A stretch of 64,000 bases of DNA from Flavobacteriaceae bacterium (GTDB taxonomy: Bacteria > Bacteroidota > Bacteroidia > Flavobacteriales > Flavobacteriaceae). Made by a program: the position numbers and the translations under genes. Where the stretch lies: positions 1 to 64,000 of the forward strand of contig CANLLR010000011.1 of assembly GCA_947491985.1 (NCBI GenBank), given 5' to 3'. The notes beneath the pieces are model-generated. The model saw nothing but the letters and a program-made list of their open reading frames with translations, had not been told where the DNA came from and did not search any database. Below are positions 1-9,827 of this stretch, in pieces. Position 1 is the first letter of the stretch. Each line of letters opens with the position of its first letter.

Positions 1-44
1 TTTATATTTTAAATACTAATTTTCAAAACATAAAGTTTTGCATG

Positions 45-91
45 TAATTCACAATTTATAATTCACAATTTATAATTCACAATTCACAATT
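45..91. repeat. AATTCACAATTTAT spacer micro-repeat
   Basis: Tandem copies of a short AT-rich unit built on AATTCACAATT and ATAATTCACAATT lie just after the first TPM gene and run into its stop codon. A relative built on AATTCATAATT fills the gap at 15206-15270. The repetition is read directly; no function is claimed. Confidence 0.7.
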
Positions 92-839
92 ACCAATCCC
101 CACTAGCACCACCTCCACCAAATCCGCCGCCGCCGCCGAATCCGCCAAAGCCGCCACTAGAACTTCGTCCCATATTACTCAAAATAATAATGTCTAGCAA
201 ACTTGGTCCACCACTGCTGTTGCCCGATGACCCGCCTTTGTTTTTAGAAGCTAAAAGGATGATGATGATAAAAATGATTACAAAAACGATAATCGGTGCT
301 ATTCCTTTCCCCGATTTTTTTTTGTCATTTTTGTATTCGCCTTTCATTACTTTGAAAATAGCTGTCGTACCTTCATCGATGCCTTCGTAATACCTATTGG
401 CTTTGAAGTTGGGTTTAACCACTTGCTCAATGATGCGTCGAGATAGCGCATCGGTTAGCAAATGCTCGGTACCGTAACCGGCTTGTATGGTCATTTTTCG
501 ATCGTCTTTAGCAATCAAAAAAATAATCCCGTTGTCTTTTCCTTTTTGCCCGATTTGCCATTTTTGTCCCAAATCGGTGGCATATCTCGCAATTAGTTCA
601 CCCTGTGTTGTGGGCACAATCATTACAAAAACTTCGGTCGATGTACTATCAGAATAGATTCGGAGTTTGTCGTATAATTGCTTTTTCTGAATTTCAGATA
701 GCGTATTGGTGCTGTCAATTATTGGGGGAATAAAAGATGGTTTTTCAGGAATTTTTAATTGTGCAAAACCCAATTTACTTAACAAAAACAAAAGTATCAT
801 CAAAAGAATTTTAGCAATTCTATAAAATAAATGTATCAT
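90..839 (-). CDS. TPM-domain membrane protein with Gly-rich tail (YgcG-like)
   Basis: A 249-residue protein with an N-terminal hydrophobic signal (about residues 8-26, ending GFAQ), a TPM_phosphatase domain (about 40-160, with the stretch GKDNGIIFLIAKDDRK), a transmembrane helix near 182-198 and a C-terminal tail rich in glycine and serine (GGFGGFGGGGGFGGGG). TPM proteins are membrane-anchored and have been linked to photosystem II repair in plants, but their bacterial role is unclear. It follows directly on the second TPM gene and LemA on the same strand, the usual LemA-TPM-TPM order in Bacteroidota, so joint action at the cell envelope is likely. Family call is firm; function is not. Confidence 0.9.
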   Translation of the reverse strand: MIHLFYRIAKILLMILLFLLSKLGFAQLKIPEKPSFIPPIIDSTNTLSEIQKKQLYDKLRIYSDSTSTEVFVMIVPTTQGELIARYATDLGQKWQIGQKGKDNGIIFLIAKDDRKMTIQAGYGTEHLLTDALSRRIIEQVVKPNFKANRYYEGIDEGTTAIFKVMKGEYKNDKKKSGKGIAPIIVFVIIFIIIILLASKNKGGSSGNSSGGPSLLDIIILSNMGRSSSGGFGGFGGGGGFGGGGASGDW

Positions 840-1277
840 TTAGCCTTTTGATATTTCGTTAGTAAGTTCGTCGGTATCATCACTTTGAAACGGAAAGTGT
901 TTTTGAAGTTGCACACCTGCATTGTGAATCCCTTCGACCAACGCTTGGCAATTGTTTCCGTTTTTGAAATGAGTAGCCATAATGTCTTTGGTACAATTCC
1001 AAAAATCATCGGTCACTTTTTCATTAATCCCTTTATCTCCAAAAATAGCAAACTGTTTGCTTTTTACAGCTACATAAATAATTACGCCATTGCGATCTTT
1101 AGTGTCGTACATTTTCAATTCATTGAAAACTGCAATTGCTCTTTCAAACGGGGCCATTGGGTTCTCTTTTTCTATGTGAACACGAATTTCACCAGAAGTA
1201 TTGTTTTCCGCCAAACGAATGGCTTCAACTACTTCGGCTTCTTCTGTTGTGGATAAAAACTCTTCTACTTTCGACAT
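840..1277 (-). CDS. TPM-domain protein, soluble type
   Basis: A 145-residue protein with a single TPM domain (for example ENNTSGEIRVHIEKENP and DRNGVIIYVAVKSKQFAIFGD) and no evident signal peptide or membrane segment. Its ATG overlaps the stop codon of lemA by one base (TAATG), a classic translational coupling arrangement, and its stop codon abuts the start of the longer TPM gene. This arrangement supports co-translation of the three proteins. The biochemical role is unknown; it may be the cytoplasmic partner of the membrane-anchored TPM protein. Confidence 0.9.
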   Translation of the reverse strand: MSKVEEFLSTTEEAEVVEAIRLAENNTSGEIRVHIEKENPMAPFERAIAVFNELKMYDTKDRNGVIIYVAVKSKQFAIFGDKGINEKVTDDFWNCTKDIMATHFKNGNNCQALVEGIHNAGVQLQKHFPFQSDDTDELTNEISKG

Positions 1278-1879
1278 TATTTAGCTTCTTTCTTGCCAAA
1301 ATCAAATTCTACTTCAGGTGCTTTTTCTGCTCCAGCATCGGCTTTAAATCGAGCAATTTCTCCAAATCCGAAAAGTTTTGCAAAAATCACACTTGGAAAA
1401 CTTCTGGTTTTTTTGTCGTAAATATTGGCTGCGTCGTTAAAACGGTCTCTTTCTACATTGATTCGGTTTTCTGTTCCTTCAATTTGCGATTGCAATTCTA
1501 AAAAGTTTTGATTTGCTTTCAAATCAGGATATTGCTCAACTGTTACCAATAATCGCGACAACGATGAACTCAATCCCGCTTGCGCTTGTTGAAATTGCGC
1601 CAATTGCTCTGGAGTGATATTGGTTGGATCAATTGTAACCGAAGTAGCTTTGGCACGCGCCTCAATCACAGCGGTCAATGTTCCTTTTTCATAATCGGCC
1701 GCACCTTGAACTGTCTTTACTAAATTTCCAATCAAATCATTACGACGTTGGTACGAACTTTCTACTTTCGACCAAGCTGTTTTTGTATCTGCCTGAACGT
1801 TTACAAGTCCGTTGTACGATGAAATTGCAAGTAACACTAACACGACAATAATTCCGACTGGGATTAACCATTTTCTCAT
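1277..1879 (-). CDS. lemA: LemA family protein
   Basis: A 200-residue protein with an N-terminal transmembrane helix (about residues 5-25) followed by the helical LemA domain, recognised by YNGLVNVQADTKTAWSKVESSYQRR and the NRINVERDRFNDAANIYDKK stretch. The C-terminus is acidic (APEVEFDFGKKEAK). LemA proteins are small, usually single-pass membrane proteins whose biochemical role is not settled. In Bacteroidota they are typically encoded just upstream of TPM-domain proteins, as here. Spacing to the next gene is a one-base overlap, implying one mRNA. Confidence 0.95.
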   Translation of the reverse strand: MRKWLIPVGIIVVLVLLAISSYNGLVNVQADTKTAWSKVESSYQRRNDLIGNLVKTVQGAADYEKGTLTAVIEARAKATSVTIDPTNITPEQLAQFQQAQAGLSSSLSRLLVTVEQYPDLKANQNFLELQSQIEGTENRINVERDRFNDAANIYDKKTRSFPSVIFAKLFGFGEIARFKADAGAEKAPEVEFDFGKKEAK

Positions 1880-1921
1880 AATTTCTAATTTTAAAGTTTA
1901 TTTGTTGTTTTTAATTTTATT

Positions 1922-1968
1922 CCGCTGGGCTCCATACAGTTCGGCTTCGCTTCGGATGGTTCTTAGTT
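1922..1968. repeat. Dispersed intergenic element (CGCTTCGCTTCGG type), copy 1
   Basis: The gap between merR and lemA contains an ACAGTTCGGCTTCGCTTCGG core followed by ATGGTT. A near copy, ACAGATACGCTTCGCTTCGG followed by ATTGTT, lies at about 56635-56660 beside the cystathionine beta-synthase-like gene. Two similar non-coding sequences 55 kb apart point to a dispersed repeat; I know of no function. Confidence 0.5.
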
Positions 1969-1970
1969 AT

Positions 1971-2303
1971 TTATAAATTATTTTTAATATTCGTTAACTC
2001 AGCTTTAATTCCAGCTAATTTATTGATGATTTCAAACTTGTCTAAGGTCTTTTTCTGACCTTCTTTTAAGTGTATTTTGGCGCCATCCAATGTAAAGCCA
2101 CGCTCTTTTACCAAATGATAAATGAGCTGTAAATTTTTTACATCTTCTTGGGTAAACATGCGATTGCCTTTGGCATTTTTTTTTGGTTTTAAGATGTCAA
2201 ACTCTTTGTCCCAAAAGCGAATTAACGATGCGTTTACACTAAAAGCAGCAGCCACTTCGCCAATGCTGAAATACAATTTGTCTTTAGAAAGTTCTATCTG
2301 CAT
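1971..2303 (-). CDS. MerR family transcriptional regulator
   Basis: A 110-residue protein with an N-terminal MerR winged-helix DNA-binding domain (FSIGEVAAAFSVNASLIRFW, then NRMFTQEDVKNLQLIYHLVK) and a short helical C-terminus (about 80-110) for dimerisation. There is no cysteine-rich or drug-binding effector domain, so the inducer cannot be predicted. It sits 38 bp downstream of the M23 peptidase gene on the same strand, a pairing I recall as common in Flavobacteriia, suggesting it belongs to that operon and may affect cell-envelope genes. Family call is firm; targets are unknown. Confidence 0.93.
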   Translation of the reverse strand: MQIELSKDKLYFSIGEVAAAFSVNASLIRFWDKEFDILKPKKNAKGNRMFTQEDVKNLQLIYHLVKERGFTLDGAKIHLKEGQKKTLDKFEIINKLAGIKAELTNIKNNL

Positions 2304-2322
2304 ACTTGTTATTTTTAATTTT

Positions 2323-2338
2323 GAACACTGAACACTGC
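2323..2338. repeat. GAACACTGAACACTGC spacer micro-repeat
   Basis: The short gap between the M23 peptidase and merR holds two tandem GAACACT units. On the other strand this reads GTGTTCAGTGTTC, the same vocabulary as the TTCAGCGTTCAGTGACAGTA spacer before paaD (16424-16449) and ACTGAACACTGC at 30687-30698. Confidence 0.55.
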
Positions 2339-2341
2339 TTT

Positions 2342-3322
2342 TTAGTCCAAAGACTGATTTTCTTGATTGGCAATTTTTGAAATCGCTACATATTCAGCAG
2401 CCGAAATATTTCCGTAGTAAAAATTAATTGGATTCACGACTTTGCCATCTTTATGTACTTCGTAATGCAAATGAGGCGCCTGACTTCTTCCAGTACTCCC
2501 AACATAACCAATAATATCACCACGTTTTACGCGCTGTCCTGAGCGTACTTTATATTTGCTTAAATGTCCGTACAATGTTTTGTACCCAAATCCGTGCGCA
2601 ATTTCTATATGATTTCCGTAACCGGAGAGCGAATTGTCAGCATTTTTCACCACGCCATCACCTGTAGCAAAAATTGGTGTTCCGGTTTTGGCGGTAAAAT
2701 CCATTCCTTCGTGCATTTTTCGTGCTTTCGTAAATGGATCACTTCGGTAGCCAAAACCCGATGCCATTGCTTTTAAATCTTCATTTTTTACGGGTTGAAT
2801 TGCCGGAATGGCTTCTAATAAATTATTTTTTGCTTTGGCTAATTTCAAAATTTCGTCCAACGATTTTGATTGTATCGCCAATTCTTTCGTTAAAATATCT
2901 ACTCTTTTACTGGTATTAATAACCAAATCCGAATTGTTAAAGCCTTCTAATTTTTTGTAACGATTGGCTTCTTTGAATCCCTCTTTTCGTTTTTCAGACG
3001 GAATAGGAGATGAATTAAAATAGGCTCGATACAAATTATCATCTCGATTTTCTATAGCAGCAATGACTTCTTCCGCCTGATCCAATTTTTTATTCATAAT
3101 GGCATAATTCAATTTCATGTTATCCAATTCTCTTGACAGTAATTTGTCTTTTGGTGTTTCAAAATACGGCGTGTTAATCAAAAGTACCATACATAAAAAT
3201 CCGAATAAAGACGACGCCAGCAAAAATAAAGCTGCATAACCAATACTTCTGCCTTTTTTTTGCTTAATTTTTCGATACGCTAAACTTTCTGTATCGTAAT
3301 AATAGGTAACTTTCTTCGGCAT
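2342..3322 (-). CDS. M23 family metallopeptidase (cell-wall endopeptidase)
   Basis: A 326-residue protein with a cytoplasmic N-terminus, one transmembrane helix (about 30-52), a periplasmic coiled-coil stretch (about 60-165) and a C-terminal peptidase_M23 (LytM) domain (about 185-300). Zinc-site motifs are visible: FGYRSDPF...HEGMDF supplies the first His and Asp, and HLHYEVHKDGKVVNP supplies the HxH pair. Enzymes of this type cut peptide cross-links in peptidoglycan or activate amidases during growth and division. It is the first gene of the minus-strand run M23-merR-lemA-TPM-TPM and is divergent from the SRPBCC gene. Confidence 0.93.
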   Translation of the reverse strand: MPKKVTYYYDTESLAYRKIKQKKGRSIGYAALFLLASSLFGFLCMVLLINTPYFETPKDKLLSRELDNMKLNYAIMNKKLDQAEEVIAAIENRDDNLYRAYFNSSPIPSEKRKEGFKEANRYKKLEGFNNSDLVINTSKRVDILTKELAIQSKSLDEILKLAKAKNNLLEAIPAIQPVKNEDLKAMASGFGYRSDPFTKARKMHEGMDFTAKTGTPIFATGDGVVKNADNSLSGYGNHIEIAHGFGYKTLYGHLSKYKVRSGQRVKRGDIIGYVGSTGRSQAPHLHYEVHKDGKVVNPINFYYGNISAAEYVAISKIANQENQSLD

Positions 3323-3336
3323 TTCTTAAATTATGC

Positions 3337-3344
3337 TATTTTTG
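3337..3344 (+). promoter_or_regulatory. -7 box TATTTTTG upstream of SRPBCC gene
   Basis: An exact match to the Bacteroidota -7 element TAnnTTTG lies about 90 bp before the chosen ATG of the SRPBCC gene. I see no TTG at -33, so this is a partial promoter match. Confidence 0.3.
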
Positions 3345-3433
3345 CGTTGGGTTATAGAATAACAATAGTTATACGAACAAATTTAAGAAATGTTTCAGAT
3401 TGTTTCCCATTTTTAAAATTTAATCTTTGCGTC

Positions 3434-4294
3434 ATGAGTAAAATTACAATAGAAGCTATTTTTGATACTACTGCAGAAAACGTTTGGGACGCCATTAAAC
3501 GACCTGAAGCAATGAAAATGTGGTATTTTGATATCCCCAATTTTAAATTGGTTGTTGGTAATGAATTTTCTTTTTATGAAGGAGAAGCTCAAATGTACCT
3601 TCATAAAGGAAAAATTCTCGATTTTTCAGTCAACCAAATGCTGCAACATACCTGGACACATCCCGAACAATCGAACGGGAGTTCAGTGGTAACGTGGACT
3701 ATGGCAACAACCGATGACAATAAAGTAAAAGTGACGCTAACGCATGAAGGTGTCGAATCGTTTGCAGATGCAGGTAAAGATTTTACCGTTGCAAATTATG
3801 AAATGGGTTGGAATGCATTAGTAAAAACAAATTTGAGAAACTACCTTTACAACATCAAAAAAGTAACTTTTGAAATTGCAATAGTTGCAAGTGCCGAAGC
3901 AATTTGGAACATCATGTGGGATAAAAAAGGATATACTAATTGGATGACACCTTTTTGCGAAGGAAGTTATTTTACTGGAGAAATTGAAATGGGTAACCGA
4001 ATTCATTTTCTTATGCCAAAAGGAGACGGTATGTTTAGCGACGTGTTTTTTCTTAAACCGAATAAAATAGTGATGTTTCAGCACATTGGGAATGTAAAAG
4101 AAGGGAAAGAACTTCCTTTGGATGCCGAAACACAAAAATGGTCAGGTTGTTTTGAAACGTATAAATTGAATGAAATTGACGGTGTAACAACTGTAACTGC
4201 CGAAGTTGATTGTGTCGAACATTATGTCGATTTTATGAACAAAACGTTTCCATTAGCCTTACAAGAGTTAAAAAAAATATCTGAAAAAAAATAG
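3434..4294 (+). CDS. Tandem SRPBCC/AHSA1 (START-like) domain protein
   Basis: The start is set at the ATG opening MSKITIEAIFDTTAENVWDA; the 29 codons upstream do not resemble the family. The 286-residue product has two consecutive AHSA1-type SRPBCC domains, about 1-135 and 138-280, the second beginning KVTFEIAIVASAEAIWNIMW. Each has the usual strand, helix and Trp-rich pattern of START-like ligand-binding folds. Such proteins bind hydrophobic ligands or act as Hsp90 activators; no substrate can be read from the sequence. It is divergent from the M23 gene and precedes alaS. Confidence 0.85.
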   Translation: MSKITIEAIFDTTAENVWDAIKRPEAMKMWYFDIPNFKLVVGNEFSFYEGEAQMYLHKGKILDFSVNQMLQHTWTHPEQSNGSSVVTWTMATTDDNKVKVTLTHEGVESFADAGKDFTVANYEMGWNALVKTNLRNYLYNIKKVTFEIAIVASAEAIWNIMWDKKGYTNWMTPFCEGSYFTGEIEMGNRIHFLMPKGDGMFSDVFFLKPNKIVMFQHIGNVKEGKELPLDAETQKWSGCFETYKLNEIDGVTTVTAEVDCVEHYVDFMNKTFPLALQELKKISEKK

Positions 4295-4403
4295 AATAAA
4301 AACCAAAATAGAAACTCTGACAACTAAAATTAGTGAAACGACTTTTAAGCAGTATCAAAACTATGTTTCTATGTGTTTAAAAAAATATTAGAAAATAATT
4401 ATA

Positions 4404-7040
4404 ATGAAATCACAAGACATTCGTAAGCAATTTTTGCAATTTTTTGAAAGCAAAGGCCACCTCATTGTTCCATCAGCGCCCATCGTTTTAAAAGATGATC
4501 CAACGCTCATGTTTAACAACTCGGGAATGGCGCAATTCAAAGAATATTTTTTAGGAAACAGAAATCCTAAAAGTCCACGAATAGCCGATACACAAAAATG
4601 TCTTCGTGTTTCAGGAAAACATAACGATCTTGAAGATGTAGGTTTTGATACCTACCATCATACCATGTTTGAAATGTTAGGCAACTGGTCGTTTGGTGAT
4701 TATTTCAAAAAAGAAGCCATCAATTGGGCATGGGAATTATTGACCGAAGTGTATAAAATCCCGAAAGAAAACTTATATGTTTCTGTTTTTGAAGGCAATC
4801 CTGAAGAAAACGTTCCGTTTGATCAAGAAGCTTGGGACATTTGGAAAACGTTAATCGATGAAGACCGTATCATCCTCGGAAATAAAAAAGATAATTTTTG
4901 GGAAATGGGCGATCAGGGTCCGTGTGGCCCGTGTTCTGAAATTCATGTCGACATTCGTTCCGATGCTGAAAAAGCATTGGTTTCTGGAAAAAGTTTGGTC
5001 AATAACGATCATCCGCAAGTAGTTGAAATTTGGAACAATGTGTTCATGGAATTCAATCGAAAAGCCGATGGTTCGCTCGAAAAATTACCTGCTCAACACG
5101 TTGATACCGGAATGGGATTTGAGCGTTTGTGTATGGCGTTACAAGGAAAAACGTCCAATTATGACACCGATGTTTTTACGCCACTTATCGAAAAAGTAGA
5201 ACAAATTACAGGGTTAAAATATACTTCCAACGAAGTTAAAAACATAACAGAAGAACAAAATAAAACCAACATCGCCATTCGTGTTGTTGTCGATCACGTT
5301 CGTGCTGTTGCTTTTGCGATTGCCGACGGACAATTGCCGTCAAACACCGGAGCGGGTTATGTAATTCGCAGAATTTTGCGTCGTGCCATTCGCTACGGAT
5401 TTACCTTTTTAAACACCAAAGAGCCTTTCATTACTAAATTGGTCGAAGTGTTGGCAAATCAAATGGGTGAATTTTTCCCAGAAATCAAATCGCAACAACA
5501 ATTGGTTACCAATGTGATTCGCGAAGAAGAAGCCTCGTTTTTACGTACCTTAGATCAAGGATTGCAATTGTTAGACAAAGTCATTTCAGATTCAAAAGAG
5601 AAAACAATCAGTGGCGAAAAAGCGTTCGAATTGTATGATACTTTCGGATTTCCTATCGATTTAACGGCTTTGATTTTAAGAGAAAAAGGCTACGAATTAG
5701 ACGATGCGGGATTCAACACCTCGATGCAAGAACAAAAAAAACGTTCGCGTGCTGCGTCTGAAGTTTCCACCGAAGATTGGTCGGTTTTGATTCCGGGTAA
5801 CGTTGAAACTTTTGTAGGTTACGACCAAATCGAAAACGACGTGAAAATTACCCGTATTCGAAAAGTGGATTCCAAAAAAGACGGAATTTTATACCAAATC
5901 GTATTGAATAACACACCATTTTATCCGGAAGGTGGTGGACAAGTAGGCGATAAAGGAACTTTAGTCTCCGCAAATGAAACGATTGATATTATTGATACAA
6001 AGAAGGAAAATAATCTTATTCTGCATTTTGCCAAACAACTTCCAGACAATGTTTCGGCCAACTTTGTAGCAAAAGTCAATACCGATTTACGAACATCCAC
6101 CTCTAAAAATCACTCGGCAACCCACTTAATGCATTTGGCATTGCGAACCATTTTAGGGACTCATGTGGAGCAAAAAGGATCGTTGGTCAACCCAAATTAT
6201 TTGCGTTTTGATTTCTCGCATTTTTCTAAAGTTTCTGACGATGAATTGCGTCAGGTAGAAGCTAGTGTGAATGCACAAATCGAAGCCCAATTGCAATTGG
6301 TTGAACATCGCAACATTCCGATTAAAGAAGCTTTGGATAAAGGTGCAATGGCGTTATTTGGCGAAAAATATGGCGACAATGTACGTATGATTGAATTCGG
6401 AGAAAGTAAGGAATTATGTGGTGGAATTCACGTGAAAAACACTTCAGAAATCTGGCATTTCAAAATCATTTCAGAAGGCGCTGTTGCAGCTGGAATTCGC
6501 CGTGTTGAAGCGATAACGGGAAATGCGGTGAAAAATTTCTATCAAAATCAAGAAAATACCTTGGCAGAAATAGTAACAACATTAAAAAATCCGCAAGATA
6601 TTTTAAAATCGGTGGCTTCTTTGCAAGACGATAATACAAAATTGAAAAAACAACTCGAGCAGTTATTGAAAGAAAAAATCGACGGTTTAAAAAACAATAT
6701 AGTTACTGAATTTCAAAACATAAACGGCGTTCACTTTTTGGCGAAACAAGTCGATTTGTCAATGAGTGCTACTAAAGAATTGGCGCAAGCTGTCGGAAGT
6801 TCAAAACCCAATTCGTTTGTGTTTTTAGCTTCTGTTGAAGATAATGCGCCTAACATTCATTGTTATATTTCAAAAGAATTGGTGGCTTTGAAAAGTTTAA
6901 ATGCTAATGCAGTAATCAAAGAATTAGGACAGTATATTGATGGAAATGGCGGAGGACAACCTTTCTTTGCCTCTGGAAAAGGGAAGAATGTAAGCGGAAT
7001 TAAATTGGCGTTGGAAAAGGCAATAGACTTTGTGAAGTAA
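4404..7040 (+). CDS. alaS: Alanyl-tRNA synthetase
   Basis: An 878-residue class II synthetase with the full bacterial architecture. The catalytic core is at about 1-240 ([57 protein letters not shown] motif). The tRNA-recognition region follows, then the editing domain (about 550-700) with zinc-binding HSATHLMH and CGGIHV motifs and [11 protein letters not shown]-Ala domain closes the protein with [14 protein letters not shown]. It charges tRNA-Ala in the cytoplasm and hydrolyses mischarged Ser- and Gly-tRNA. Length is normal. It is transcribed away from the M23 gene, an arrangement common in flavobacteria. No exact TAnnTTTG is visible in the 109-bp upstream gap. Confidence 0.98.
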   Translation: MKSQDIRKQFLQFFESKGHLIVPSAPIVLKDDPTLMFNNSGMAQFKEYFLGNRNPKSPRIADTQKCLRVSGKHNDLEDVGFDTYHHTMFEMLGNWSFGDYFKKEAINWAWELLTEVYKIPKENLYVSVFEGNPEENVPFDQEAWDIWKTLIDEDRIILGNKKDNFWEMGDQGPCGPCSEIHVDIRSDAEKALVSGKSLVNNDHPQVVEIWNNVFMEFNRKADGSLEKLPAQHVDTGMGFERLCMALQGKTSNYDTDVFTPLIEKVEQITGLKYTSNEVKNITEEQNKTNIAIRVVVDHVRAVAFAIADGQLPSNTGAGYVIRRILRRAIRYGFTFLNTKEPFITKLVEVLANQMGEFFPEIKSQQQLVTNVIREEEASFLRTLDQGLQLLDKVISDSKEKTISGEKAFELYDTFGFPIDLTALILREKGYELDDAGFNTSMQEQKKRSRAASEVSTEDWSVLIPGNVETFVGYDQIENDVKITRIRKVDSKKDGILYQIVLNNTPFYPEGGGQVGDKGTLVSANETIDIIDTKKENNLILHFAKQLPDNVSANFVAKVNTDLRTSTSKNHSATHLMHLALRTILGTHVEQKGSLVNPNYLRFDFSHFSKVSDDELRQVEASVNAQIEAQLQLVEHRNIPIKEALDKGAMALFGEKYGDNVRMIEFGESKELCGGIHVKNTSEIWHFKIISEGAVAAGIRRVEAITGNAVKNFYQNQENTLAEIVTTLKNPQDILKSVASLQDDNTKLKKQLEQLLKEKIDGLKNNIVTEFQNINGVHFLAKQVDLSMSATKELAQAVGSSKPNSFVFLASVEDNAPNIHCYISKELVALKSLNANAVIKELGQYIDGNGGGQPFFASGKGKNVSGIKLALEKAIDFVK

Positions 7041-7142
7041 TTCTAAACATACTTTCATAGTATTATTTAAAAATCAGAAGCATAAAATTTTGTTTTCCGC
7101 TTTTTTTTATTTGCTTTACATAAGTTTCTCACACTCGAATCT

Positions 7143-7898
7143 ATGAAAAAATTTATCTTATTATTTATATTGCTTCCGTTTTTGAATTCATGTTCAAGTG
7201 AGGATAGCGCATCAAATTCAAGTGTTTTTCTTTTAAAGAAAGCAATAGCAGTATCCAATATTTCACCCTCATTTAATACTGTTTTTGATTATAAATACAA
7301 TGGCAGAAAAATGGACAAAATAACTATTGGAGATGTTGAAATACGTTATATGTATGTTGGTGATTTAATTACTAAATCAGAGCGGTATACTAACAATCAA
7401 TTGACTTCAAGGGTTTTATTAACGTATGATAGTAACGATAGGTTAACGAGTGAAATGTATCACTATGACCTCACTAATAATTTAGCCGAAAAATACCAAT
7501 ACACTTATAATGCTGACGGAACTGTAAATTACAGTAGGTTAGATGGAAATTTAACCAGTCAAAATAACTTATTACAAACAGGCAAAATCTATTTGAATGC
7601 CAATCAAGAACCGTATCAGTTAGACATTTATTCACAAGGCAACTTGATTCGAAGGTTTGTTTATACCTATGGTAATAAAAAAAGTGCGTTTTATAATGTT
7701 ATAGGATTAAATAAACAAGTTATTCGCTCACCCGATCGTTCGTTACGGAATCATTTGTCAACACAAATTTATGATGGAAACAATAACTTGATTTCAAGTG
7801 CAACGTATACTTCTGTATTTAATGCAGAGGATTTTCCGGTTGACTTAACAACTGTTTTTGATAATAATCCTCCCACTTTTTCACAGTATTTTTACTAA
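7143..7898 (+). CDS. Hypothetical lipoprotein with YD/RHS-like repeats
   Basis: A 251-residue predicted lipoprotein: signal MKKFILLFILLPFLNSCSS with the lipobox cysteine at residue 17. The body contains repeated Tyr- and Asp-rich strands such as LTYDSNDRLTSEMYHYD and YQYTYNADGTVNYSRLDG, resembling RHS/YD-repeat beta-hairpins or the DUF4595-type lipoproteins of Bacteroidota. It is probably exposed on the outer membrane or periplasmic face. No enzymatic motif is visible. It follows alaS by 102 bp and is closed by a strong hairpin at 7921. Confidence 0.75.
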   Translation: MKKFILLFILLPFLNSCSSEDSASNSSVFLLKKAIAVSNISPSFNTVFDYKYNGRKMDKITIGDVEIRYMYVGDLITKSERYTNNQLTSRVLLTYDSNDRLTSEMYHYDLTNNLAEKYQYTYNADGTVNYSRLDGNLTSQNNLLQTGKIYLNANQEPYQLDIYSQGNLIRRFVYTYGNKKSAFYNVIGLNKQVIRSPDRSLRNHLSTQIYDGNNNLISSATYTSVFNAEDFPVDLTTVFDNNPPTFSQYFY

Positions 7899-7920
7899 TT
7901 AAATTAAAAAATACAAAACC

Positions 7921-7951
7921 GATTGTAAAAATTTCTACAATTTTTACAATC
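7921..7951. terminator. Terminator-like hairpin after the lipoprotein gene
   Basis: A perfect 13-bp stem (GATTGTAAAAATT and its complement) with a 5-base loop lies between the convergent lipoprotein and ABC transporter genes. A weak T run follows at 7957, so it may serve both strands. Confidence 0.6.
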
Positions 7952-7978
7952 TGAGTTGTTTTTATTCTCACAGAGTTT

Positions 7979-9724
7979 CTACTTCCTTTCCCCAATCTGC
8001 TGTCTCCACATTGCATAATACAAACCTTTTTCTTCCAATAAGTCAGCGTGTTTGCCTTGCTCAATAATTTTACCTTGTTCTAAAACAAAAATTTTATCGG
8101 CATGCATGATTGTTGAAAGTCGGTGCGCAATCAACACCGTAATTCGGTTTTTATCTGAAATCGAACGAATGGTCGAGTTAATTTCTTCTTCTGTAATCGA
8201 ATCCAAAGCCGAAGTCGCTTCGTCAAAAATTAATAAATTCGGGTTTCGCAAAATGGCGCGAGCAATCGATAACCTTTGCTTTTCGCCTCCAGAAACTTTG
8301 ATTCCACCTTCACCAATGGTAGAGTTCAATCCGTCGGATGCACGGATTAGCAAAGTGTCACAGCTCGCTCGGTGCAATACATCTAACAATTCGTCATCTG
8401 TAGCGTTGGGTTTTACAAATAATAAATTCTCACGAATCGTGCCCGAAAATAGTTGAGCATCTTGCGTTACAAATCCGAGTTGCTGACGTAAATCCAATAA
8501 ATCCACCTGATTCGAATTGACAGCATTGTACAATACTTCGCCTTTTGCAGGCGGATACAATCCCACCAATAATTTTACTAAAGTGGTTTTACCAGAGCCA
8601 GACGGACCAACAAACGCTACCGTTTCACCTTGTTTGATGTCGAAATTAATATTCTCAACAGCTGGAGCACCCGCACTTTTGTGTTGGAACGTTACGTTGT
8701 TAAAATGCAACGATGAAATCGGTCCAATGTGTGTAGGGTTTTTTGGGCGAAATTCGGAAGTCGCATTCAACAGTTCTTCAAAATTTTCCATCGAGACTTT
8801 GGTTTCGTTTTTCACGATGATAAACTGACTCAATTCTTGCAACGGACCAAAAATAAAGAAGGTAAAAAATACCATGGTTAGCAAATCGCCGACTAATATT
8901 TTATCGCCAAATAAAAAGTAATACAAGGCAAAAATGACACAGGTTCTAAGAAAATGAACTGTAGTACCTTGGATAAAACTCAAACTTCGAATGAAGCGTA
9001 TTTTTTGCAATTCGAGACTTAATATTTTTTGGGTGTTGCCGTTCAATCGCTCTTCTTCTTGTTGGGTCAATCCCAAACTTTTTACCAATTCGATGTTGCG
9101 CAAACTCTCGGTGGTTGAACCTGCAAGCGAATTGGTTTGAGTTACAATGCGTCGTGAAATCACTTTAATTCGTTTGCCTAAAAAAGAACTCAATATCGCA
9201 ATAATTGGCGCTGAAACCATAAATATTAAAGCGATTCGATAATCTATACGAGAGATATAAATGATTACAAATACAAATCCAACTACCGTTTGAAAGATCA
9301 AGGATATCGAAAGAGTAATTAATTTTTCGGAATCGCTACGCACTTTTGTCAGTTTACTCAACGTTTCACCGCTGCGTTGGTCTTCGAAATCTTCGTAAGG
9401 CAAATCGAGTGATTTTTTGATTCCGTCAGTGTACATTTCGGCTCCCGTTCGCTGAATGACAATATTGGTAAAATAATCCTGAAAATTTTTCGTCAATCGC
9501 GACACCATCGCTGCGCCTAAAGAAAGCAGCAACCAAAATCCAACCGCTTTTATAAAACCTATTTCATTGCCTTTGTATTTGGCGATTCCCACACCGCAAT
9601 CTTGCATTAATTTTCCGGTAATAATCGAATCCGAAAGACTAAAACAAATGTTTATGGCTGCCATTATTAACGCAATAAACAATAAAAGTTTGTGTTTTTT
9701 TATGTAAAAATAGAGTAATTTCAT
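7979..9724 (-). CDS. ABC exporter, fused permease and ATPase
   Basis: The start is placed at the ATG opening MKLLYFYIKKHKLLLFIALIM, giving 581 residues; an upstream in-frame ATG adds 18 residues that do not fit the family. The N-terminal half (about 1-310) is a six-helix type I exporter domain. The C-terminal half is an ABC ATPase with Walker A GPSGSGKTTL, signature VSGGEKQRLS, Walker B LLIFDEATSALD and the switch IAHRLSTI. It would act as a homodimer or heterodimer exporting lipids, drugs or peptides; the substrate cannot be told. It is monocistronic and convergent with the lipoprotein gene. Confidence 0.92.
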   Translation of the reverse strand: MKLLYFYIKKHKLLLFIALIMAAINICFSLSDSIITGKLMQDCGVGIAKYKGNEIGFIKAVGFWLLLSLGAAMVSRLTKNFQDYFTNIVIQRTGAEMYTDGIKKSLDLPYEDFEDQRSGETLSKLTKVRSDSEKLITLSISLIFQTVVGFVFVIIYISRIDYRIALIFMVSAPIIAILSSFLGKRIKVISRRIVTQTNSLAGSTTESLRNIELVKSLGLTQQEEERLNGNTQKILSLELQKIRFIRSLSFIQGTTVHFLRTCVIFALYYFLFGDKILVGDLLTMVFFTFFIFGPLQELSQFIIVKNETKVSMENFEELLNATSEFRPKNPTHIGPISSLHFNNVTFQHKSAGAPAVENINFDIKQGETVAFVGPSGSGKTTLVKLLVGLYPPAKGEVLYNAVNSNQVDLLDLRQQLGFVTQDAQLFSGTIRENLLFVKPNATDDELLDVLHRASCDTLLIRASDGLNSTIGEGGIKVSGGEKQRLSIARAILRNPNLLIFDEATSALDSITEEEINSTIRSISDKNRITVLIAHRLSTIMHADKIFVLEQGKIIEQGKHADLLEEKGLYYAMWRQQIGERK

Positions 9725-9775
9725 AAGTAAAATAGATTCAAAAAATAGGTGAGATGTTCCTTTTTTTAAGAAATG

Positions 9776-9783
9776 CAAAAGTA
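9776..9783 (-). promoter_or_regulatory. -7 box TACTTTTG for the ABC exporter
   Basis: On the minus strand TACTTTTG matches TAnnTTTG exactly about 50 bp upstream of the chosen ATG at 9724. Its position inside the longer ORF supports the downstream start. The nearest TTG lies about 26 bases upstream, wider than the usual spacing. Confidence 0.4.
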
Positions 9784-9827
9784 CTAAATAATTAGGTGGA
9801 ATAGATTTACAACTGTTAATTGATTAC

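Noticed and set aside
885..1256. Open frame on the plus strand opposite the second TPM gene
   Set aside because: It is an antisense shadow of a clear coding gene, with low-complexity aromatic-rich product and no family resemblance.
3347..3433. N-terminal extension of the SRPBCC protein
   Set aside because: The extra 29 residues do not fit the domain, and a -7 box lies at their 5' edge; the ATG at 3434 matches the family start.
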